The notes beneath the pieces are model-generated. The model had not been told where the DNA came from, did no database searches, and saw nothing but the letters and a program-made list of their open reading frames with translations. 33,814 nt of DNA, taken from NCBI GenBank assembly GCA_016296635.1, contig JAEDIZ010000011.1, forward strand, positions 1 to 33,814, written 5' to 3'. The stretch is from Oscillospiraceae bacterium. Its GTDB lineage: Bacteria > Bacillota > Clostridia > Oscillospirales > Oscillospiraceae. This document shows positions 15,053 through 23,600 of the stretch, piece by piece. The position numbers and the translations under genes are program-made. Numbering within the stretch: position 1 is the stretch's first letter; every line of letters starts with the position of its first letter.

Positions 15053-15916
15053 TTATCCTCCGGCCGCAAAACCGCCGCCCACATCATTGCCGAGATCGCA
15101 GGTATATACCCAGAAAATGACATCTCCGTCCTTCAGAACATACTGCGAGCAGCCGTAGTTCGGGAACCACCCGTTGACCTTATACATCCATCCGGAAAGC
15201 TCGCCGCAGTCAAATTCATAGAGGTTGGCAATTCCCTCGATATAGGCCGACTGATACATGGGCGTATACTCAAACTCCATGTGGATTTTTCTCTCCATGC
15301 AGATCCTCTGCAGCACATCGAATACGCTTTCGCCCTCTGTAAAGGTCACAGCCGTCGGAAGGAGGATCCATCCGTCGGTGGGAACGAGATCCTGCTTGCC
15401 TGCGTCCACCCAGTCCAGATGATCCAGTATGGTCGCACAGGAAATGGAGATCGTGCAGGTTTTTTCGGTCTGCTCCGCAGAAACCGGTTCCGTAACTTCC
15501 GGCTCCGTTTCACCGGATGCAGGCGGCTCAGTCTGCGTCTGCACGCTTTCTTCCGGAATCTGCGTTTCCGGTTTCTCTTCTGCTGCCGGGAGCTTTTCTT
15601 CCGGCTCTTCATCCTGCGCCGGAAGCTGTTCCATCATGGAAGTTTCTTCCGGTACTGCTTCGGTCTGATCTGCTTGCGCCGGCTGCTGTGCAGTCTGCTG
15701 CAGATCCGTCTTTTCTTCCGCAGATTCCGTTTTTTCCGACTCTGCCTGCGGCAGCTCCGGCTCGACAGCCGCCTCCGGCTCCTGCGCATCCGTCTGCTCA
15801 GGCACACTCCAGCCGCGCAGGCTCGGACTGCCGCCGTACCAGAACGCAAACGCCAGCACCGCAAGCACAACCGCGGATGCGATCAGAATTCCCTTGTGTT
15901 TTTTGATCCAGTTCAT
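15053..15916 (-). CDS. Membrane-anchored DUF4430 (transcobalamin beta-like) protein
   Basis: A 287-aa protein. Residues 1-8 are basic (MNWIKKHK) and 9-26 form an uncleaved-looking membrane anchor. Residues about 40-155 are a low-complexity linker rich in Glu, Gln, Pro and Thr, suited to reach through the cell wall. The C-terminal 125 residues are a DUF4430 domain (PF14478): CTISISCATILDHLDWV, then GESVFDVLQRICMERKIHMEF and the signature SGWMYKVNGWFPNYG with LKDGDVIFWVYTCDLG. DUF4430 is the fold of the beta domain of transcobalamin and intrinsic factor. It starts 13 nt after the 539-aa barrel protein and is last in an operon headed by a cobalamin riboswitch. Corrinoid binding is an inference; the domain is also used in other surface proteins. 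Confidence 0.82.
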   Translation of the reverse strand: MNWIKKHKGILIASAVVLAVLAFAFWYGGSPSLRGWSVPEQTDAQEPEAAVEPELPQAESEKTESAEEKTDLQQTAQQPAQADQTEAVPEETSMMEQLPAQDEEPEEKLPAAEEKPETQIPEESVQTQTEPPASGETEPEVTEPVSAEQTEKTCTISISCATILDHLDWVDAGKQDLVPTDGWILLPTAVTFTEGESVFDVLQRICMERKIHMEFEYTPMYQSAYIEGIANLYEFDCGELSGWMYKVNGWFPNYGCSQYVLKDGDVIFWVYTCDLGNDVGGGFAAGG

Positions 15917-15929
15917 ATTCCGTCCTCTT

Positions 15930-17549
15930 TCAGATCAGCTCTGCCTGCCTCAGCATATTGCAGAGCATCTGCGCAATCTCGCATCGTCTGATATTCGTTT
16001 TCGGGCCGATCTCCGATCCGCAGTTCAGAATCTGCGTATCGAGGCAGAACGCCAGCGCCTGCCCTGCCCAGTCGGCACATTGCGCCGCATCCGAAAACCG
16101 CTTGAGCGTTTGTTTTACAGAAAGATCCGACCGCTTTGTATCCAGTCCGCAGAGCTTCGCGGCACGTGCCACCATGACCGCAGCCTCCTGCCGGGTGATG
16201 GAGCCGGAGGGATTGAATTTACCGCCGCCGACGCCGTTCACAATTCCGTATGTATATGCCGCTCCGATGAAACCTGCATACCATGCGTTCGCCGCGACAT
16301 CCGAAAATGCGCTGACATTTTTCTGCTGCAGTCCCAGACCTCTGACCACGATGGCGGCAAATTCCGCCCGTGTCATGCCCGCATCCGGGTCGAATCGGTC
16401 TTCGGACTTTCCGTTGATGATCCCGCGCGCAGCCAGCGCTTCAATCGCCTGCCGGTTCGCGTGGTTCTGCACATCCGAAAAGCTCTTTCCGGGCGCAACA
16501 ATTGCAGATGCTTTCACATCCTTATGTCTGCCGTCTGTTTCCGTTTCGCCGCCCACACCGAAAGCATCCTCCATGCGGTATAGACTGTTCATGCCGCTTT
16601 GTGCGCGGCAGACTGCCGCAAGGCAGTAAAGAGCCTGCTCGCACGCCATCTCATCCACGCCGGAACCCTGCAGCGAATGCAAAAAGCCGGTACCGGGAAC
16701 ATAAAAATCCATCAGCGCATCCAGCATTGTCCGTCCGTTTTTGACAAAACGCGCATCGTCCGGCGCAATGCCGAGCTCGCAGAGCGCCGTGATCATCTGC
16801 GCGACGCTCTCGCAGTTCTTCGTCTGCCAGCTGGAAAAGCCGCCGTCCGGATCCTGCAGCTTGCTCATGCAGGAAAGCGCGCGGTCTGCTGCCGCTTTGA
16901 CCTTTGCCTGATCCTGATACTTTGCCAATGCCTGCAGCGCCATGCCGGTCAGATCCGGATCCGCAGATGCACCCTGCGCGCTGCCGGAAAGATTCCAACC
17001 GCCGTCTGAAAGCTGGCATTCCAGAATCCGGTCAACATACATCTGCCGGGTTGCCTGCGTTTTTGCCTCCGGATTGGAGGGCATGGGATAGTTCGCGCAG
17101 TCCAGCGCAAGCAGCGCAAAAATCGGGCCGTTGACGCCCTGCCAGATGGTTTTTTCATAATCTCCCAGCGGCTTTGTCAGATCGTATCCCGCAACGCATT
17201 TTGCATCCTTTCCGATGGCGGAAAGTGCCAGAATCACGCGGGAATACTCCGTGTATTTTCTGCTGCTCAGAACGCCGTCACAATCTTTGACATATTTCTC
17301 GACTGCCGCATAATACGCCTCATAGTAGCCTGCCGGTACATCCGCACCGCTGCGCGCAAGGCCCATCACCGCCCAGTCGCCGCCGATCGAGCCGACCGTC
17401 GGCTGGCTGACCGTCCAGCAGACAGCTGCCGCTGTATCCTTTTTGATCTCCGAAAGCGTATCGGCAGATACGGCTGCAGCCGGGATCAGCAGTCCCAGCA
17501 TCATAATCGCCGCCAGCAAAACGGCAAGACCTCTTTTGATTGCCTTCAT
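15930..17549 (-). CDS. Secreted alpha/alpha-barrel (terpene cyclase-like) protein with SLH domains
   Basis: A 539-aa exported protein. ATG 17549 follows GGAGGAG, giving a signal peptide (MKAIKRGLAVLLAAIMMLG to AVSA, residues 1-29). Residues about 30-330 are helical repeats of the prenyltransferase/squalene-cyclase type, with YSRVILALSAIGKDA, GVNGPIFALLALD, LECQLSDGGWNLSG and DPDLTGMALQALAKY. This is the alpha6/alpha6 toroid seen in the alpha domain of intrinsic factor and transcobalamin. No cyclase DxDD motif is evident, so a binding rather than catalytic role is likely. Residues about 360-535 carry SLH repeats (FSDVQNHANRQAIEALAARG, FSDVAANAWYAGFIGAAYTYG and a weaker third) for anchoring to the cell wall. 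The barrel is closely similar to that in the 2491-aa neighbour. Confidence 0.85.
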   Translation of the reverse strand: MKAIKRGLAVLLAAIMMLGLLIPAAAVSADTLSEIKKDTAAAVCWTVSQPTVGSIGGDWAVMGLARSGADVPAGYYEAYYAAVEKYVKDCDGVLSSRKYTEYSRVILALSAIGKDAKCVAGYDLTKPLGDYEKTIWQGVNGPIFALLALDCANYPMPSNPEAKTQATRQMYVDRILECQLSDGGWNLSGSAQGASADPDLTGMALQALAKYQDQAKVKAAADRALSCMSKLQDPDGGFSSWQTKNCESVAQMITALCELGIAPDDARFVKNGRTMLDALMDFYVPGTGFLHSLQGSGVDEMACEQALYCLAAVCRAQSGMNSLYRMEDAFGVGGETETDGRHKDVKASAIVAPGKSFSDVQNHANRQAIEALAARGIINGKSEDRFDPDAGMTRAEFAAIVVRGLGLQQKNVSAFSDVAANAWYAGFIGAAYTYGIVNGVGGGKFNPSGSITRQEAAVMVARAAKLCGLDTKRSDLSVKQTLKRFSDAAQCADWAGQALAFCLDTQILNCGSEIGPKTNIRRCEIAQMLCNMLRQAELI

Positions 17550-17568
17550 ATCAGCTCCTCCATGATAC

Positions 17569-17616
17569 GCACCAAGGCCAGACCCCTGATTTTTCAGTGG
17601 TCTGGCTGTTTGGTGC
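17569..17616 (-). repeat. Strong intercistronic hairpin
   Basis: A two-part stem: GCACCAA with TTGGTGC outside, and GCCAGACC with GGTCTGGC inside. It fills the gap between the stop of the large surface protein and the ribosome site of the next gene. There is no T-run, so it is not a classic terminator. It may protect the upstream mRNA end or reduce downstream expression. Confidence 0.6.
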
Positions 17617-17619
17617 AAA

Positions 17620-20600
17620 TTATTTTACGATTTTTTCGCAGAAGCGGTGCAGAAGCGCCGCGACCTGCGCTCTTGTTGCGCTTTCTGCCGGGTGCAGCCA
17701 GCTGCCGATGCCGGTAATGATGCCGTTGGCATTTGCCCAGCTCATCGCCTCGCGGGCATAGTCGGAAACCTTTGCGCCGTCTGCATAGACATTCAGCGAA
17801 GCGGCTGCGCCGGTGTTGTATCCCTTATAGGACGCATAGCGGTACAAAATCGCCGCCATCTGCTCGCGCGTCACATTCATGTCGGGTGCAAATGTTGTAT
17901 CGCTGATGCCCTTGATCACACCTGCCCGGACTGCCCAGCAAAGGGCATCGGAATACCATGTATTTTTCGCAGTATCAGCAAAGCCGTCCGTACCGATCAC
18001 GCGGGGAGAACCCTCCAGCCGATACAGTACCGTCACGAGCATCGCTCTCGTCATGGGACTGTTCGGAGCAAAAAGCTTCTCCGAAACACCGCTGAACAGT
18101 CCCTTCTCTACGGCATACGCCACATCGCTATAGAACCAGTCGCCTTCGTGCACATCGATGAACCGAAGCTTGCTGCCGGTAAACCAGACCTCAATGCGGT
18201 CGGCATAGCTCAGATTGCTGACCGTATAGCTTGTGACCGCGCCCTTGGACTGTCCGTTGACAACAACCTCTTTCACCGTCTGTCCGGGATCCGGCACAAA
18301 GGTAAATGTGATGTTTCTGCCGAGATCGGAATACTTCAGTTCGGGCAGAACAGTTCCCTTGCCGTAGACAGTCACAGTTTTGTCCAGCCGATCCTTCACA
18401 AACTGATCCGGGCTGATGTCCTTTGCCCGGAGCCAACCGTTATAGGTTGCACTGCTGCCGGTCGAGCTGCTGATCCAGTCGGACACCTCATTTGCATAGT
18501 CATTGACATAGTGCCAGATGACCGTATCGCCGTCCTTGAGCTTCTGATCCTTCAATCCGACCGTCGGATGTGCGCCGTTGACTGTAAACATCCAACCGGA
18601 TTTCGGGCCGTTATCAAACTCGCTGAGCCAGAAGCCGCCGAGAACGGACGGAGCGGTAATGGATTCTACATAGTTTGCGTTCGCCCCGCGCTGAGAAAGA
18701 CCGTTATCTTCCAGCGCTTTCAAAAGCAGATCGTAAACCGTGCTGTCCTTTTTCATTACATAGCCGGTTGTCGGGATCCATGTGATATATTCCGGCAGAT
18801 AGGAGCTGACAGAGAGGTTGACACTTTGGTCTGCCTGCTCACAGCCGATCAGGCGGAAGGTGACACGGATCTTCTTTTCGATATTCTCCATCTGCTCGGC
18901 AGCCAGTTCCACAATGGAAACGAGCTGCTCTTTATAAAGACCGTCTTCAAGCTCCGCCAAAGCTTCTGCGTACACTTTGTTCAGTTCTTTCAGCGATGCC
19001 GCAGACAGCTTGCTCTGATCCACAGCCAAGTAGCGCTCGCGAAGCAGCTTCTTCTGTTCTTCCTTCGCCTCGTTCAACTTCTCGTCATAGGCCGCCTGCA
19101 GTTCATCCGCTGCATCCTGCAGGGCCTGCTTCTGCTCGGCCGTTTTGCTCTGATAATCATCGGAAGCCTTATACTTTGCAAAGTCGGATTTGGCATTTTG
19201 AACTTTCAGATAGGTCTGATACCGGGCATCGGCAACAGCTTCTGCAGTTTCCGTCAGCTTTTCCAGTATCTCTTCGTAGGCCTGACTCTTCTGCTCTTTT
19301 TCCACATCCGTCATATCATAAAGACGGTTCTGACCGTTTTTCATACGGTCATAGGCCACCAGCGCATAGGCTGCCTGATCGGTGGCCATGGCGTTGGCTG
19401 CGCCGCCGCGCTGATGGGAAAACGCATGACTGTCTTCAAGATAGTAGCTCAGAAGTGCCTGAACGGCAGCTTCGTCATCCACGCCCCATGCGGCGCAGGC
19501 GATGAGATACTGCGCGTCGGATTCGGCAGAGCCGAAATCGCCGCTGCTTTGCACTTTGGAAAGATAGTCAAACGCCTTTTCAGCTGCCGCAGTCACCTTT
19601 TCATCATTCTGATAAGCTGCCAGCGCCTGCAGCGCCATGGAGGTCAGATCTGCATCCGGCGTCTGTCCGTCCAGCGACCAGCTGCCGTTTTCCAGCTGGT
19701 TTTCGAGAATATAATCCACACAGCGCTGCCGGACGGCAGTGTCTGCAGTTTCATATTCCGCGCTGTCCAAAGCGATAAGTGCAAAGATTGGGCCGTTCAC
19801 GCCCTGCGCCTTGATCCAGACGAAATCGTCGTAAGGTGCAATCAGATCAACGCCGCCGACATCCGCTGCATCCTTTCCGATGGCGGAAAGCGCAAGGATG
19901 ACGCGGGAGTTTTCCGTAGACTTGTTCGCATCCAGCTTGCCGGAGGCATCCGCCGCCGACTTGACAGCTGTGGCAAGTCTTTCGTAATAGTTTTCAAAAT
20001 AAACGCTGCCGGTTTCAAATTCGCCGCCGCGCGCCAGCGCCAGCACCGTCCATTCGCCCTTCACGGAGCCCATAGACGGCTCCGGCACATTGACTGCAAG
20101 CTGCTCCAGCGTTTTGTCCAGAACTGTCTTGTAATCGCGCTCTGCAAAGGATACCGTTACGCTCGTCAGGCTCAAAATCTGCGTGAAGGTACAGTCCTCC
20201 GTACCGTATGCCGCAAGGATGTATGTGCCCGGCTCGGTGAATTTCAGCGAAACTGCGCCGTCTTCATCGGTCACAGCTCCGGAGATCGGTTCCATTGCAC
20301 CGGTTTCGGCATCGACAAGGTAGATCTGTGCATCTTCGATTGCTTCCGCCCGATCGGACGAAACCATCTCTTCCGCATCCTTGAAGCAGGATGCACTCAT
20401 GGCCATAACGCCCTTGAGTGTCAGCTCAAGCTCCTCGCCTGCAGCTGCGTTAAAGCTTCTTGCATAGCCGTTTTCGTCTGCAAACCAGTTGTAGGTATCG
20501 CCCCAGAACTCGTCTTCATAGAAGAAGAACTCGACAAGATCGCCGCTTTGCACCTTCTGCGTGCTGACCAGCGTTCCGTTATAATTCGTTGCATCAAACT

Positions 20601-23600
20601 TCGTTCCGTCATTTGCAAAGCCATGATTCAGGAAGAAGCCGCCGTAGTAATCCTCAATGCCGAACTGCATGGCAGGACTGCCGTAGTTTAATGTGAGATA
20701 CGCTTCGCAGATTTCCTCTGTAAATGCGTCTTCAAAAGCAATCTCGTGCGCCTTCACAAGAACATCCAGTACGGAAACATTTTGATCGGCAGGCACAGCA
20801 TCTTGATAGCCGTAACGCTCTGCCAAGGAGGAATCCACCTCCACCTTCTGCTGCGGCGCAAAGAGGAAAGCGCCCTCCGTCTGTGCCGTGAAGTCAACGG
20901 ACGCACGCACGCTGCTGATGCTCTCGCCGCAGACGCAGGAGGCCGTATAGCCGGATCCGTCTGCCTTCCAGTCGGTGAAGCTGTGTCCCGTGGGATCGCC
21001 CTTGACGGCAGAATTCGGCGCAGTCGAGAGCTTTGTTTCGCCGAACACGGCTTCGTAATGACCCTTTTCCGGGCTCGTGCAGGTTGCGTCGGTGTCCTTG
21101 CAGTATACGCCGTCTACCGTTTTCACTTCTGTATGGCCTTCGGTTTCTGCCGTGCAGGCGGTGCAGGTCTTCGTCTGCGTGCATTGGTTGTTTTCGTTCC
21201 ATGCATAGCTTGCCGCACTGTAGCTGTGACCCGTTGCAGGAATCGTTTCCGTCCGTGTCTGCTCGCAGTTTTTGCAGTTCAGAACTTTGACGCCGTCTTC
21301 CGTGCAGGTGGCAGGCTTTGTGATCTCGCCCTTTTCCCATACATGCAGCTTGATGCTGTATTCCCGGCTGATGGAACTGTCCACATAGGAGGTCACGGTC
21401 AGCTTCAGCGTATCCGCATCTGTAATATCGACGTTTTCACAGCGCCAGTCTCTGTTGGGGTTATTGGGAAGCCCTGCTTCAAGGATCGTGACCGGCTCTC
21501 CCACCTGGCTGCCGGATTTCATCTTTGTAAGCACTACGCTGTCCGACATATCCGCTGCCGTAGAGGTGTTGTAGATTTTGATTGCCTGCGTGCCGGCAAG
21601 ATTGATAGAAGTTACGTTGTAGGCATCCAATTCATATTCCGTGCAGAGGCAGTCTACTGCCGGTGACAGCGCAAGCGTTTTTCCTTCAGACGATACGCTG
21701 AGCGTTTTGATGACCGGGTGGACATATTTCTGATTTGCCGTACCGCCGAGAATAACATAGTTATAGGCCTTCGCCTCGCCCATACCCGCGGGCGGCGTAA
21801 CAAGAATCTGCAGATTCAGAAGCTTTGTTCCGTCCGGTGTAAAGTCGCTGCCGGAAAGGACGCTTTCAACGCCGCTCGTGAGATCGACTGTTTTCGGCTG
21901 CTCGCCTTCATACCAGTAGCGCATCTGAAGCTTACTCAGATAGCTGGCTGCTTCAGCCTTCACATGAAGTCCCATGGTGGCCGACGGATTCTTCCAGGTT
22001 GAAATGACATTTCCCTTTGTATCGGTAATTGCCTTCTCGATACCGACCATATATGTGCTGGCGCCGACATACAGCTGCAGGCTGGAAAGCTTTGTCAGAT
22101 CCTCCGTGCTGCTGTCATACTCCGAATTTTCGTCAACGGTAAATGTAATATCCGGGAGAATGCCGAAGGAACCGAATTTCTCGGACGCATTCATGTTGGC
22201 CGGTGCGCCTGCATCCGTAATATTGCGGTGGGCGCCGAAATCGCTGCCCATGCTGGAAAGGCTGATATAGCCCTGCAGGCTGTTCTGTCCTTCCACCAGC
22301 GCCGTAAAGGTGATATCGTGGTTCGAGGAGAAATCATACTGCGTGCCCTTGCTTGTCAGCAGATACTCTCCGTTCATCATATACGCCGTCTTGCCGGTGC
22401 CGAGATAACCGGGATTATAGATGCCGCTCATCTTCGGGATCGGCATATCCAGCTTACCGAGGCTGATCGTGACGCTGTCACCGGTCTTGATGGCGGGTGC
22501 GCCGTTCACGGCAGATTCGCCCGTGGTCTTATTTTTGATTGTATAGCTGATTTCCTTTGCCCGGACGATCTGATAGTCGGTACCCGCTTCCGTCGTCACG
22601 GCAATGACATTCGCGCCGGTCGTAACGGGAACCGTATAGGTTCCGTCCGCACTGACAGCGATGCTCTGCACGCCGCCGAGTGCCGTGCCGCAGACATTCT
22701 GAACCGTTACGGAAGATGCGCTCTGCGCCGGTTTGAAGGTAAAGGTGCCGGAATCACCGGTATAGTAAACGGTGTCAAATTCGGCATCCCAGTCGCCGTC
22801 CTGCGAAACCGGATTCCATGTGACTCTGCTGTCATCGCCGACGCGCACGACAAACACGCCGCAGCGGGCAGGATCTGCCGCACCGAAGGTGGTGATGCCG
22901 GTGGCGTTCGAGGGATTCGCGCCGTAAACATCCAGCGCGTCATAGCAGACGGCAACGATCGCGGTGCCCTGCTTCAGCGCGGTCACATTCATCCAGTTGC
23001 CGGAGGCATTACCGCTGCAATACGGCGCGCCCTTTGAGGAGCTGTCCGTCGCATCAACGGAAATCACATCGCTGCCGGAGAGGATTGCATAATGGAAATC
23101 CGGCTCTACCATGATATTGCCGGTGGTCGTGTTGATGATCTCCCAAGCCGCGCGGTAGGCACGGAGCTTGAAGGTTTCACCGACCGCCATATTCAGTTCG
23201 TTCTGCGTGTTGATGTTGAGCAGCACGCTGTTGTCATCGTAAGCAAGCGTGCTGGTTGTATCCGCAGGCGTTCTTCCCTCGGGGAAGGTCACGGTCAGCT
23301 TGTCGCCGTCCTTCAGATAACCCGCCTGGGTCACCATTCCTTCTTTGCTGACACGGTACTCATAGTTGGAATGTGCGGCTGTGCCCTTGAAAACATAGGT
23401 CGTCGTTCCGTCTTCATTGACCGTAACGGAGTCCATAGAACCGGCTGCCGACGGATTTGGTACGACTTTCTTCATCAGGAAATTCTTTTCCTGCGCATAA
23501 AAGACAGTATTCGCATCCGAAGGAGCTGTCAGAGAGATTTTCTTATAGTCCGTTGCGGAAATCTTCTGCGATTTTGCTGCGGTAGCCGTTGCGGAAACGC

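Noticed and set aside
17647..20691. A 1014-codon open frame antisense to the giant surface gene, and further long antisense frames to about 24590
   Set aside because: They mirror the reading frame of a well-supported protein with signal peptide and known domains. They have no ribosome sites or recognisable motifs, and arise from the codon bias of the true gene.
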